A stretch of 64,000 nucleotides of DNA, from assembly GCA_036850595.1 (NCBI GenBank), contig CM072161.1:17441812-17505811 (forward strand), written 5' to 3'. Below, piece after piece: positions 1 through 13,100 of the stretch. Position 1 is the first letter of the stretch; each line of letters begins with the position of its first letter. The translations under genes and the position numbers were made by a program. The notes beneath the pieces were generated by a model, which was given only the letters and a program-made list of their open reading frames with translations, was not told where the DNA came from and made no database searches. Source of the stretch: Rhyacichthys aspro (Eukaryota > Chordata > Actinopteri > Gobiiformes > Rhyacichthyidae).

Positions 1-3000
1 CATCACCAGCCTTGTTGCCCTGTTTGGATCCTGAAGGGACAAACCCACTTAAGCACTGTAAACAAATGCTCCTCTCACACTTTCCCACCATCTCATATAC
101 AGCCGCAGCCGAACATAAAATCCTGTGTAAAAAATATTTTTACAATCATCTCGTGCACTTCCCTGAGGCGTTTGAGGTGTTCAGGAGTTTTTATTTTCAC
201 ACACCCATTAATATTGTTATCAGTTTGAATTTATATATATATTTAGATTATAAACTACCAAGCCAACACTACATGCACCACCATAAACTGTGACATGCTT
301 TAAACCTTGTTCATCTTTAGCGTGATGCTACATTTAAGTACTTCTGTTTCACAAAACAATGTAGCTACTTAGATTATGTAAAATAATTATCAATTATTAT
401 AAATTTAAGGTGCTGTGCTCAGCTACTGTCAATGTGACATACTCTACATAGATATTCATTTACATAATGTTGCAGCTTGTCAATTTAAATGCTATTTATC
501 AGGTATGTTTTTTGATTTAAATGTTCACTTGAGTCTCTACTAAATATCGACTGCGTAGTTTAGCTGTATTTTCTTCTAGTGACAGAGCAATGACCCAAAT
601 CCACTGTGTCTGTCTATTTTAAGTAAATGCTATATGCCTCTCATTAATAACACATTTCGTTTGGTGCATGTTGTTTGGAAATGGTTGGAAATACAAAAAC
701 AAGACTTAATTACGCCGCAAATTAAACTTTTGACTGATACAAATTAGCCATGAAGTTTTAATTAGGGACGGAGGGATGGAGTGGAGGAGGTCAAACAAGT
801 ACAAACACAGGAGGATCCAATACCTCAAAGTGTTTTGGATAAATACAGTTTTAATATGAGAGTGCACTTTGCTATATTGTCTGTATTTCTGCTTTGATCA
901 ATGATAAACCTGAACATTAGTCACAGACAGAGAGAGTTTTCTGGAATAAACCGAGGTCAAATTAAGGTTGTTTTTTAATGAAGCCTCAGAGCAGCAGGGA
1001 CCATCTGGACTCGGGACAGGACTCTGACTCTGTAAGACCAGGTCAGACAGGCTCCCGGCAAGGTCACATGACTCACTCATGCACTCAGAGACCTGCCTCT
1101 GTAGATGTGTGAGGACTGAAATAATGTGAAGGAAACAATAGTCAGTTTTACAAAAAAATATGAAGCAAATCTAAAAAATCTAAAATAGCTTCTTTACAGA
1201 GTTAACTGCTGCAACGTTGTCACAATTTCCTCATTTACAAGGGCTGCTCTGCTTAGTGGACTGTATAATGGATACTTTAGTAAGGGTCAGGTGCAGCAAG
1301 GTATTCACCGACCCCCCAAATATTTTGAAATGAAAAACATTGTACTATAATAATAAAATGTTAACTTCTGCTTTAAATATATCTTGCTGAAGACCCAGTT
1401 TGGACAGTTGGCTTGGCTCTAAAAACTACTGGTAAGACTTTTGTAAATAAATAAATAAATAAATAAGAAATGATTCAAAAATAAGAACGTATCTTTGAGA
1501 CTCATTGTGACAGGATTATTGCAGCTCCCATTAACAAGACTATTACACATTTGTACAAGCTAAGTAGCCTCTCGTCCTTTAGTCCTTTAATTGTTGCTTT
1601 AATAACATCCAATTGCCTCAAACATATTCAAATATTTGTTTGTTTGACACCTTTTACTGTATTATTAGTGTTTTACTGTAGTTAAAAAAGAAATTAAAGC
1701 TGCATTACCCCAAAAAACAAAGTGAGCTGCCTACAAGGAAACTTCAACTAAATTTAAACACATTTTCAAAATACAAAAACATTATATGATATTAATGTTT
1801 AGAGGTCTTTGGAAAAGTCAGCACATATTGGCTTTGACAGAAACAAAAACAAACAAAATGGACGACCATCTGCTGCATTTGGCTTTTGTTTGTTAATTTG
1901 TCGGACATCACAAACAACATTTAATATCAGAAACCTGCTGAATTGAGTGCAGTAGATTTGAGTATTTTCTTTAAAGACAAGTCTCTAACTCTGAGTTCGC
2001 TGCTGCTGCTGAATGTGGGTTTTTCTTATCGTTTTCTGGAGGCAAAGCTATTGATTTTTCAGGTGTGTGTGTGTGATGTGTATCTCGTCACCTGTCTGTC
2101 GGCGCCTTGTGGCTGAGGTCGAGGAAAATCCTGCAGGTTATCTTCCAAAAAATAAATAAAGAAGTGAAAAAAGTCAAACTAAGATTTCTATCTGTGGGTT
2201 TCATGCTGCTTTTCTCAAGTTTGTCTTTAAAATATCAACCAAGAACTTGAAGGTCAAGGTTCAACAAAGAAACCAAATAAATAAGAAACTGTTCATATTT
2301 TTAACAGTTTTTAAAAGAATATTCCACATGTTGTGCAGTTGTATGGGTTATGTGTTGATAGTTTACCTGTATTAATCTCTGTTCACCACCACCGCGACTG
2401 GAAAAACAGGAAGTAAGCCTGCTTTTAGTGACACAGGGCCAAATGCACTAAACAAGGATGGACTTAGATACGTGGGCATGAGTGAACTTGTGCATCAGGC
2501 AGGTTTTTGACAGATTACATTGCAATAAACTTAATAAATAAACCAAAACTTCAGCAAACTTTAACACTTACACAGACCTTTTCAATCAGTTTAGTTTCTA
2601 CATCACTGTTAGCCAGATCAGTGCAGAGTAAAACATTTAACACTTTCAAATTAATCACATTTCATTGTTTACACAAATGGATTGAGTTTAAAAATGTAGT
2701 AATGTGACATTTATTTGCAGTATTTGTGCCTTTTTCGGGGAGAACTGTTGCTGTGTCCCTTTTGAATGAAAGCACTTTATTGCATGTAAATTAATATCAC
2801 AGCAATATAATGTGGATGTAGAGTGAAGCAGGTAAACTGTAGCATTGCCAGCTATCCTAAGTCTTCATGAATAATTTCTCTTTGTGTAAGTTTGATTTCC
2901 AGAGGGCAGTGACACTGGATGCATGGATAAACTAACAGCAGAATCAAATAAACATACAACCAACCAGTTAAGTGCTTTACCAAAACACACCAGAAACTGA

Positions 3001-3890
3001 CTGCAATTTCAAAAGCATAAAACCAATCAGAGAAACAAAGCATAGCATGAAGCAACCAAATTTAATATGAATAATTACAATGATTTCTACCAAATTGTCA
3101 CTTCTTTACCATTAATCAACATTACTTTTTGAAAATATCTTAAAAAATGTCATTCAAATTACCCTCTGTGTTTGTTTGGCAGTTTTTGAAATGTTCTTCA
3201 AGTGAATTTCAAAAGGTTTACAGATGCAGCCCCGGTTTAAGTCTTGAATAGTTGTGTCTTTGTGTATTTAAATAATCTTCAGGTGATGTGTGTTTGAATA
3301 AAGGCAAACCTCCATCATGTGTCTTTTGTGAACCTGTTAAATCTATCAGCGCTGTTTGAGAAAAAGCAGGTTAATGAATCACAGCTTCAGTGTAATTAAT
3401 GAGACGCTGATTGTTTTGGCTCTGATGAATATGTCTAATCTTCAAACTGAGGCTGTGAATCTATAAAGGCTCACTAATAAATCCTGCTCTGTCTGTTTGC
3501 ACCTTGCCCACCGTTTTATTCAACAATAAATCACAAGTTATTCACTGTGTCTGCAAACACATTACAGCAGCAGATTATCGTCAGTCATCAATGAAAGACA
3601 TGATTATAATCTTCACTGCAACAGAAACAGGTCAGATTGAGAAAGCCCACATCATGTTTAAGTTGTGGGCTAATGCTGTCATTGTTTATTTATGCAAAAA
3701 ATGGACTGGGTCTCACAACAGGACATTGAAGTTTTCCGATTCCTCTGTGCTCCGAGCCTCAGAGTAAGATGCTGCTAACAGGGAATGTTGCTGTGAAAGG
3801 CAGAAGGCATATTTGGTGAAAAAGTCAGTCTAATTCCTCTCCACAATAATCACAGGGGTCCCATCAAGTCAATAACTGCATTTACAGCAA
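1..3890. other. Gene-free stretch, AT-rich, mostly unique
   Basis: No exon, RNA gene or recognisable transposon was seen. It holds a short AT run (about 230-242), an (AAAT)n microsatellite (1445-1466) and a short GT run near 2062-2075. The part at 3340-3530 (with a TAATTAATGA core) reads as unique, non-simple sequence and could be a conserved noncoding element, but I cannot test conservation here. Confidence 0.5.
1445..1466. repeat. (AAAT)n microsatellite
   Basis: About five and a half uninterrupted AAAT units. No LINE or SINE sequence is visible upstream, so it is better treated as a simple repeat than as a retroposon tail. Confidence 0.95.
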
Positions 3891-3900
3891 ATGTCCCTCG

Positions 3901-4140
3901 GTGCCCGACCGGCAATTTTCTCCACAGCCGACGACGCGAAGCCATTTTACTCCAAGAGCCCTGAGTGAAATTTCCCAAGAGGAACGGTACGTATTGTGAA
4001 AATCAGCCAAACTGCAATGTACCCGGCAGATTGTCAGTCACTGAACGCCTCGCGACTGCGGGGACAATATTGTGTGCACTCAAAGGAACAAATGTGCTCC
4101 GAGGCTAAACTGAGGCCGACACGTCGAGACACAGTTTGAA
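3901..4140. promoter_or_regulatory. CpG-retaining block, candidate regulatory element
   Basis: By my count it has 17 CpG in 240 bp, while neighbouring lines have zero to two per 60 bp. It is neither a simple repeat nor a recognised transposon, and its frames are short. In methylated fish genomes such local CpG retention often marks unmethylated enhancers or conserved elements. Function is inferred only. Confidence 0.3.
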
Positions 4141-4424
4141 ACAATCCGCTGGAAACTTTTATTTTTCAGACACTTTTCTACAAGAAGTAAAAAGCTTTAT
4201 ATCATCCCTGTCCCTGCTTCAGAGGTCGAGACATAGAGATATGTCCAGATGTATTTTCTGAAACATTTCTAGAATATGTCCTGGACGACTGAGAACTTCC
4301 CAGACAAGTACGAAAGCTGTGTCATAAAGAAGTCCTGAAGAAGTTCAAAGAAATCGTAAGAGAAGAACATTTAAGCTCAGTTTAGATGTTTGCAGTTTCA
4401 GGGATGTGTATGTGTAGATCTCAG

Positions 4425-4655
4425 TTTAACAGTATTTGATGAGAAGGCACAGGTCCTAAAACCATCCGACTACTGGCTCCTTCAGCGTTGTTTGTGGTTT
4501 TGTCCAAGCCCAGTTTCACATAATGCCTCCAGTTACTTGTAGCCTTTAGCTGGTGCAGCCTAAAAGCATGTCTGGTCTGCTGAACTTACTGTTTTCAAAA
4601 CGTCCACGCAGCTCATGTTGTTTTAGAAACAGTAAAAGGATCTGTACAACCCCAT
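4425..4655 (+). repeat. Dispersed repeat family P, copy 1
   Basis: It shares an ordered series of blocks with 12742-13100 in the same orientation: AGATCTCAGTTT..ACAGT..TTTGATGAG, then AGGTCCT, then CTTGTAGCCTTT, then CACGCAGCTCA and ACAGTAAAAG. The two copies are diverged and the second has about 130 bp extra between the middle and last blocks. I do not recognise the family. Confidence 0.6.
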
Positions 4656-4659
4656 TTTT

Positions 4660-6790
4660 AAAATCCATTCATTTTATAACAACATTTTCTCTCTAATTCC
4701 TTCTGGGAAATTAAACTTAGGCTTGTTAAATGTGCAGCTAAATAGCTTTGTGTTTTCAATATAATTGCAGAATTAGCAGCAGCTTTAATAGAGCTGGTGT
4801 GATTAGATCCAAACGAGCAGGTTTAATTTCCAACCGTGAGGATCTACAGCCAAAGTAAATACAGCATTAATGGGAAAATCCTGGGCATTGGCTCTGAATA
4901 CATCAGCGGCATCTCAATGACTCTCAGCGGTGCTTTTAGAGACATTTGGGCATCTCACTATCCTCTCCATGGGCCACAACAACGCTACAAGTCTTCAAAT
5001 AAAAGCCTTTAAAATCCATCTCATGTGGTTTAAGAGCGGGAAATCATGGCTAATTTGATTTTAGGACGAGACGCTGGTGTTTGCTCATAATTATGGAAGC
5101 CGTGAGAGGAATGTATTTTGTCGTAAAACACCCACTTCTTAATCAAACGCTTGTTTTTTTTTCTGAAGTCAAAAATGCCAGAGCAGAAAATACAGTCATT
5201 TTTAGTAAAAATGACACAGAGCTTGGTTTGAATACTGGCAGTGGAGGAATGGGTGTTATTTTCCTCAATAAAAGCATTTCAATTACAGTTCTGAACTAAA
5301 ATGTCACACTGAGTTCTCAGTGACTTAATGGCATTTTTACTAACATTTCATAACATTTGATGAATTTCTTTATACATTTTTAATACAACAAAATAACACT
5401 GATGGGTGTAGTTTGTTGAAAAAAAAAAGTGCATTAAAGGAGATTGTTAAATACTAAATGTACTCTCACAAACGTTTATGATTTTTCCTGTGTCCATTTT
5501 TCTGCTTTTCCAGAACCTTAACTTTATGCAAAGTCCAATTGTAATTGTGAGGATTAGATAAGACTTTATGTGGTTTTCTAGTATAAAGAATTGTAATTTT
5601 TGAAACCAGTTCATTTTTCTCTCTTCTGCAAATCTACAGATGCTTTGTGAACTGAGCGAATAAACCAAATATCAGGCTGTTTGTCCAAAACAAACAGAGA
5701 AGCCGGTCCAGTGAGGGCTTTATCTGAGCTAATGCTGCGATAATTAAATGAATAATCCTCAGTCTGTGATATGTCGGACAGAGTGTATTCAGCAGATCTA
5801 CACTCGGTTTTGCATATTCATCTGTGGCTTCCTGTTGTTTCTCACAAATATTGAGCAAACACAAGACAAAACCTGCAGCTGGTGTTTTTACTGAAGGAAA
5901 TTTCACAGGAAAAAAACAAACATTTAAAAATAGCCTAAATGTTGCTTTTTGTTCTTCTTTTTTCTATTGCAGTGGAAGTGCATTATGTAAAATGTATAAT
6001 GTGTATAATCACAATAGCACTCGTAGTAATCTAGGAAAAAAAACCTTTAATCCAACCCAGTGGAAGTTCTTTTTCTTCTTTTTCTTTGTTTTAGTGTTTT
6101 TTACCTGAATCTCAGACCTATTTCCACTGGTTTTATTCATAGCCAGCAGCTTGTCCCTGAAGGGCTGCCATAGTTGTTCACAAAAAAAGGCTCTAAAACG
6201 AGGAGTGTAAGATGTAGAATTGCAAACTCCATTTATCAAAAACCTCACATTCTACTTATATCTATAAAACAGTGGCTGATATTGTTATTGCCAGAAATAG
6301 GCAATAAATCAGTTGCAGCAGCTCAGTATTGTCCATCCACGTGTTTACAGCCTCACCTGCAGCTAGTACTCTTTTAATATCAAGGGAACATCTGATTTCT
6401 GTGTTTTTCTGCTGTTGCTAGGTGACACTTGAATCTTAATAACTCCTGTACCGACCGCCACCAGACAGTGATCAGAAAAATATGTGCCATCTGCTGAGTA
6501 TAATTAAATAGATCAAAAAGAAAGTTTCAGATAACATTTGAGAGAAGTATCTGCCCTCATGCTGCGTTCAGGTGCTCCTCAGACAATCCCAGATTCTAAT
6601 AAGGTTGTTTTTCTAAATTCATTGTTTTCATTTGCTTTTAAATCAGAAAGATGGAATATAAACTTTGCAGAATAACCTAAAAAATAAAGCAACATTGCTC
6701 CCCTCACATTTTCAAATCCCTCCCATTGATCTCACTATTTCAGGAAGCACGTTTATATCTGTCTTTTCTTGTCCTTTTCTTTTCTTGTCC
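4660..6790. other. Gene-free stretch
   Basis: AT-rich sequence without recognisable exons. It contains a pyrimidine-rich run on the plus strand (6059-6106) that produces overlapping short frames on both strands. No transposon was recognised before the SINE remnant at 6793. Confidence 0.5.
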
Positions 6791-6792
6791 TG

Positions 6793-6850
6793 TCCTGGTC
6801 GGGAATCGAACCCAGGACCTTCTGGCTGTGAGGCAGGAGTGTTTAATCAC
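6793..6850 (-). mobile_element. tRNA-derived SINE fragment (B-box region)
   Basis: Read on the minus strand it contains CTGCCTCACAGCCAGAAGG followed by a perfect RNA polymerase III B box, GGTTCGATTCC (plus positions 6802-6812). The same arrangement, CCTCACAGCAAGGAGG then a B box, occurs in the longer SINE at 27.2-27.4 kb. A-box and body are not recognisable here, so it is a short remnant. Confidence 0.65.
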
Positions 6851-6939
6851 TTTTCTTTTTTTTTTCTCTCTTTATGTTTTTAAACTGTTTTGCTCTGTAA
6901 AAAGACATCAAGTGTTAATAAATAAATACATACTTTCTC

Positions 6940-7100
6940 TTTATCATCAGTAGCCGTTACTTCCTTGTTGACATCTGTTTCGACCAATGGAAGTGTCCCA
7001 TATGAGCATGTGACTGGTGGAATTAACTTATTAAAACCCTTAATAATAAAGTCGAAATGATGCCTTAAGGACTCGTTTTATCACAGATCCTTCCAATAGG
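6940..7100 (+). repeat. Dispersed repeat family Q, copy A (partial)
   Basis: It matches the copies at 36470-36692 and 61845-62092 in the same orientation. Shared parts are GTTACTTCCTTGTTG, then GACCAATGG, then CATGTGACTGG, then CCTTAAGGACTCGTTTTATCA. It lacks the downstream ACAATATGC block seen in the other two. The family is unknown to me; with three copies in 64 kb it is probably abundant in this genome. Confidence 0.6.
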
Positions 7101-10100
7101 CTTTACCATCTTCATTAGTTTTTCCTTAAATCTTATAGAACAGAGAGTTTGTGAAATTTCTGTTTGTCTTTTCACCACTGAATCCCACCTAAAACTACAC
7201 ACTGCACTACACAGACTTTTGGTTAAGGTTGTGTGTTATTTTAGCTCAATCCAAACCCAATAAAACCTCAAATCAATGTAAGTCCATTCACGTCACAAGA
7301 CCTATTCTAAATCCGCAGCTAAAGTTGTGTGTTGCCTTTAAAATCAGCCATTAGCTCCTTCATAAAGCCCTGCTTCCATAGACTCTGATATACTCGGAAA
7401 TTGGCTAAACTCGGAGATGGCGGCACGCTCAGCAGGTCCATCTCTTTAAAGCCCATTCATTGTGCTCTGAGCTCATCTTTATTTATTCATAATCATCAGG
7501 GACGTTACACAGTGCATATTTTAATAATAAATCACGGAAATGGGTTTGAAGAACGGAGACAAGATGTGAAGAGCATCTGCTTTCTGAGCTCCACACAGAA
7601 GAGGTGCTCTATTGTGCTCATTCATACGTTTGTTTGTTGTGTTTACATGTTTTAGTTGACATAAAATATGCTATTTTTGTATAATATGCTGTACTCTCTG
7701 TGTTGTTGGGGCCATGAGACAGGTCTATGAAGTCATTATTAATCATATTAGTGTAGTATATTATACAGTCCAGTTTTACATCGACATGCAACAAAAAGTC
7801 ATAATAAAGACCAGTGTAAATCTAGACCAAGTCACAAATCAATGTGTTATTTACTGGAAGAGAACAGTTCACCTCAAACAGTCCAAGTCCAAACTCATGG
7901 AGGGGTAACATTGTTTTTTTTCTTTCCGGTTGGATTATCGCGAAGAAGATGGACAAATAAACCAGCTGTGGTCTTGGCTGGTCTTGATATGAAAACATCT
8001 TAATGTCCAAGACAAGACAGAGAAAAGTTCAAGTTTCAGACTAAACAGAGACCTGCAAATTCTGAAAAGCAATATCAAGACCCAGATTGTACCACAACGT
8101 TATGTAACATAACAACGTGTGACCTAAAAGTTAAACATGGTGCTTGTTTTTGATAAAAGCTGTTCTTCATCAGGTTACAACAGTTGTCTTAGAGTCATAC
8201 TTTGACCCGGCAACAAACTGTTAAAACACTGGCTCTGTCTAATGATACACATTTTTGTTAAGAACATGTACTTTGTTACTGAAGAGGTTTAGTGGAGGAC
8301 ACACAAAGCAAGTTAACGACATATGTATGTGCTTTTCCTGATTCGTAATCCAGTTGCTATTAGACATATGTAGATAAGTGTTTACAACTCCTTCAAACAA
8401 ACTAAAAGAGAAAAAGTTGCAACACTCACTTGTTTGATTTTAGCAGGTCTAATCTAGTTAAGGCATAATAGCTTCATGGCATAATCCTATTTATGTTTTT
8501 GTTTTGCTGCACGAGGATAAATCACAGATCTAATTCAAGTCGCTGAGAGACTGAGCCGATTAACGTTGTGTAATCTTCACTATCTGATTAGCTAAGTCTA
8601 AATTAAAACAATTTCATTTAATTGAATCTGTTGAGGTTTTCTGTCGAGTAATGCGTTTACAAAGACTCAAATGTGAAAAAGACCTTGAGTAAAAACTAAA
8701 AAATGGCCACCAGTCACCGACACAAGAAACAATCATAAAAGAGCACAGAAGGTAGAAAATGAAATATCTCAAATAAGACGAGTACTTTTACGGCACAAGT
8801 GAAGATGCCAGCCCTATTTTGAAAATGACGAGGCAGCAGAGTCCATCAGAATGGACTTTGGGGTCTTTAGGACCATGTGTTGGACAATGACACCAAATGG
8901 GTGACCCAGAGTTTAATATAAATGGTTTCATACAGTTGCTCTGAAGGGAAAAAGCACATTGCAACATATTTTTGCAACATCACTTTTTTTGGTAGGGACC
9001 AGTACAGTATAAAAAAAGTAAATAAATTCTCAGATAAACTCAGATTCAAGAATATTCACTTTGAGGCAGAACTGGCCCAAACTGTGCAGCATTTAGAAAA
9101 ATGACAGACATCAAATACACAATTCAGAACTAAAACACAAGCAAACATCTAACTCCCACCAATTTTAAAATGTAGTGAAGTAAAGATAATATTTGCTCTA
9201 AAATGTCGTGGAGGTAATGCCCTTCTTATAAATCCACTGAAGTAAACTGGTGCAGACTCAGCTGTTATTGTACATTAGATTAACATTAAGTGACTTTGCT
9301 CCAGTCATAAATCTTTTGAAGCATAATGACACAATTACACTGCCTGGGTTGAAATGCCCTTTCTGTTTTCTGACTCGGTTTTGGTGTTTCATAATATGTT
9401 TTTGCATGTTTTTGTATTTTTCTGACCACCGCAGTGCTTCCTCTGAATGTTAATCTAATATTCACCTTAGAATATATTGCCTCGTCTGGATGAAACACGT
9501 GCTGAGAAACTGCATTATGTAAGATTAGGAGACATCTTTCTTCTCTTTGTGTAACTAACCTGAGCATGTAATAAAGTCCCTCTCCAGTGGAAAGTGAGTC
9601 AAATGGCATTTTTTTCAGTGAGTAACATTCTGCACATACCACACAAACAAAGGCTGGAGACATATCTGCTCATATCTCCTATTACAGTACGTTTCAGTCC
9701 AAACGCTCTGGACTTTATAAAAATATGTGAAGGCTATAGCTTCCTGACTCTCTTGTTCATGTTGCCAATTATGAACCTCACAGCAGCCAACATACTTGAG
9801 TACAATTAAAGCGATTAAATCAAGGTTAAACCTGATGTTAACGAGTCATTTTATGCAGAAAAAGCAAACATTGCATTGAAATATTAAATACTGGGTTCAA
9901 CCAAGGTCTTCAGCTACATTTGGATCTTCTTCTTGGCGTTTTCGTTGATACATCCAACAAGGCTTGTGTAATATTTAATTCCTATTTTCCCTTTTGCTGT
10001 TCCCGTGCAAATGCAGTGTTAAATCCATCAAAGGCTAATTCCCAGAGTTAATGTGTTGGGGCTTTATCTGCTGTGCATCAGATCTTTTGATGTTTCAAAG

Positions 10101-11230
10101 ACTGATTTCACGGCGCAGGAGATAAAGCTAATGCGATTGTGTCTCGTCTGCAGCGTCGATCTCTAATCTCCGCTCGAGGACTCGACGGTTTGTATACTGT
10201 GTGTTAATCTGGAGGCACAACACATTTAATCTAGGCTTAAAAACTAGTGTCTGTATTGTTCTGGAGGAAAATTAACAATGCGCTCATTAACTCACATTTG
10301 TGTAAAACTAATTATAGATGTACCGTCTGGGTTTACAGCCAATACATAAGTTACACGCCAATTATGTCAATTGGATCCAGGATTAAGTGACCAGTTGAAC
10401 TTACTGCTGGTTAAAGTTGGTTTAACCCTTTTAAGTGCATATAAAATGATAGATAAACCCATAAATAAATAATGTTTTATACAGCGTTGTAGTAGCATGA
10501 TGGCACAGAGGTAATTCATGTACTTTTAGGGCTAACCTGCTCCAGTTAATCTGTAAAATAGAGGAAACAATGGTGCAGTGAAGAAAAGAACACTTCTCAC
10601 AGTCTAAAAGGGTTATTTATTCACAGGATATTGATGTGTACCTAACTTTAAAGAGTTAAAACTAACACATTTACCGTCGTTTTGGTTGAAAGGAAAAAGC
10701 CTTGTGTGAGATTTACTCATTGGTTTAAGACAAATAGATGGCGGCGTGTACAAATGCAGCGGCTCTAGGCTCGCTGACAAAGATGGAGTGATTGTTGTAA
10801 AGTGACTGATATTCATTTGCACCAAGTAGAGCAGTGCTCCACTTTCATTGTGTGCTGTGGTTGCAATGACAAAAAAAAAGAAGCTTTCTATTCATCCTAT
10901 CTAGTCACTATAAACACTTTTTTATCTAACTTCTAACTTTTAGTTTTTTTATTTGACTAGGATTGTGTACACATAGTCCTAGTCCCTAGTAAATAAACAA
11001 AAAAGAAAATAATTAATGAAGGTGCCACAAATTTAAATACAATAAACACCTGCATGTATTTGTGCACCTCTCCCAGCAGAGCCAAACACCATTCTCCACT
11101 TTTATATTCTGTTTTTTTGCTATTTTTATTACTGCATATCCCAGAATAATGATGTATTTGAACTGTATTATCATCCTTGTGTCACTTAAGTGTCATGTGT
11201 CACATATATGATATTAGAGGATTGTTTTTC
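7101..11230. other. Gene-free stretch
   Basis: No exon, RNA gene or clear transposon. The longest frame, 9286-9663 on the minus strand (125 codons), has no motif I recognise and is overlapped by frames on the other strand. Between 7810 and 8110 there are scattered AGACCA/CAAGAC words also seen near 51 kb, possibly a very old shared repeat. Confidence 0.45.
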
Positions 11231-11239
11231 TGTTTATTT

Positions 11240-11795
11240 TGGGCTGGAGAAAGATACCAGTACCAGGTGAGAAGCATGTTTAGGTGAAGGCCCAACACAG
11301 ATGCATTTTATTCAAAGTAGTTTGATATTAGGTCAAAACAAAAAGAGATATAACTAGATATTATCATGCAGGTGGGATTCAAATGCAACACACAAACATG
11401 GAGTCCAGGTCTTGATTAAACATCTAGCAACAAATCTTGGCTGAGATAACTCACAGTGTTGATGGTGTGGGCCAGGCTGGAGGCAGGTTGGCATAAGCTC
11501 AAGGTAGAGGAAACAGGATCAAGTAAAAACAAAATAATAACCAGGGGCAGAAACAGAATCAACGTCACAAAGCTGGGGTCGGCAACAGAAGAGCAGTACA
11601 AGTGTAAACACTGGAAAGTCTCTCATTAAATGTAGAAGAACCTGGCAGTGAGAGGGAAAACTTGTACTGGTTTGAGTTGATGAGTAACAGGTGTGTGTGC
11701 ACAGGTGAGTGGATGGACGGGCGGGAAATGAGGGGCGAGAAGGAAATGGGGCAAAAACTATGACAGAAATGAATCCACATTTACATAAAGTAACA
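11240..11795. mobile_element. Possible old interspersed repeat (LTR-element-like 3' region)
   Basis: The stretch changes texture: it is purine-rich on the plus strand with phrases such as AACAGGTGTGTGTGCACAGG and GGATGGACGGGCGGG, and it ends in a CTATGACAG motif. This resembles, from memory only, the tail regions of repetitive elements widespread in teleosts. No coding domain, terminal repeat pair or target duplication is visible, so the class is a guess. Confidence 0.3.
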
Positions 11796-11799
11796 TAAT

Positions 11800-12741
11800 G
11801 AGCAGGCGAGCCGGTTAAACTTACAGCTTTCCCTGTTGTTAAACCAGAAATATTAAGTGTTTACAGCAGTACTTTGTTTAGTCTCTGCAGCTTTCCTCCT
11901 GTCTGCTTCTCCAAACTGGGAGTACACTATTCATTTACTATTTAAATGTATTTAATTGATACCGAACTATCTCTTTAACCTTGCCCTAGATTTCCAAACA
12001 CTTACACAATCGTTTCAGCCCAATCCCACCGAGCATTAATGACAAAAGTCTTAGTTACAGACAACTTTTGCAGAGTTTAAACTTTTCTGTCACAACTCCG
12101 AGGATCTTGGGGGAGTTGCTTGTACACGTTTCTTTCTTCTTCTTCTGCTGCTGCTGCCGTTTTCCCGATTGCGATGGCATTGCTGTCATTTAGTCTGGGA
12201 AATGTCATTCAGCAGCGAGTCACGGTTTCAAATAAGTCCTGACAGCTTTTCACAACTGTCTTCGCTCTAAAACCACCAGGAATTAGACTTTTTACCAGTC
12301 TTTAAGTACAGAAATAGAGAATAGGAGGAAACTCGTGATGGAAGACTTAAGAGTTAATCACATGTGCTTTGAAGACTCAGGAGCAAGAACTTTTCACATA
12401 TTTTAGTCCTTTTATATCCAATAGTTGATATAGTAGTAGATATATTGATGTTTGTTAGCTCAGTAGGTTTGGTTTGGTGTCTGTGGCTGACTTTAATGGA
12501 CTATTTGACATAAACTATTCCCTTTGGTTAACAATGCAAATACAATCACTGCAAAAAATAAGAGAAAGGTAAGTTAAATTGGGCCATCAAGGTCATTCTG
12601 GGGTACAAAACACTATTATTTCCCACTTTCAAAAGGAACAAAGCCTTCTATTAAGCATTTACCCAATGTTTATAATGTCAATAAAAGTTTGACTTTTAGT
12701 TAAGTTAGTAAGTTTAGCAGCTTTAGCAATGTGTGCTAATC
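11800..12741. other. Gene-free stretch
   Basis: Nothing recognised except a short (TTC)n(TGC)n run at about 12130-12160. The sequence around 12100-12300 is unique and non-simple. Confidence 0.5.
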
Positions 12742-13100
12742 AGATCTCAGTTTTACAGTCTTTGATGAGGAAGAAGAGGTCCTCAAACTATCTGTGGTTA
12801 ACTTTCATTTCTTCATGTGGTGTTCAAGTCCAGCGTAACAGTCATTAACCTTTAGAGAGCTGCAGCTTGTAGCCTTTGTTTAGCATTAATATACATAACA
12901 AGAGCTGATGAATATTGAGCCACTCACTTATGTTCTCTACTCACTCACTGACAGCACACATGTAGTCAGTAAGGTAACATTTGCCAAAACCACTGTGTTC
13001 ATGCAGAGTTTCCATAGTTTCTGTCCTTTTAAAATCTCATATTCTTAACTTTTGTTGCCACGCAGCTCACTTTATTTACACACAGTAAAAGTGTCTCTTA
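12742..13100 (+). repeat. Dispersed repeat family P, copy 2
   Basis: Same ordered blocks and orientation as 4425-4655: AGATCTCAGTTTTACAGTC, GATGAGGAAGAAGAGGTCCT, CTTGTAGCCTTTG, CACGCAGCTCA and ACAGTAAAAG. An extra stretch (about 12890-13030) without counterpart in copy 1 separates the middle and last blocks, either an insertion here or a deletion there. Confidence 0.55.

Noticed and set aside
6055..6110. Polypyrimidine tract as a splice acceptor or structural element
   Set aside because: No coding exon follows, and runs of this kind are common here.
9286..9663. 125-codon minus frame
   Set aside because: No recognisable motif and overlapping plus frames; CpG- and GC-poor like its surroundings.
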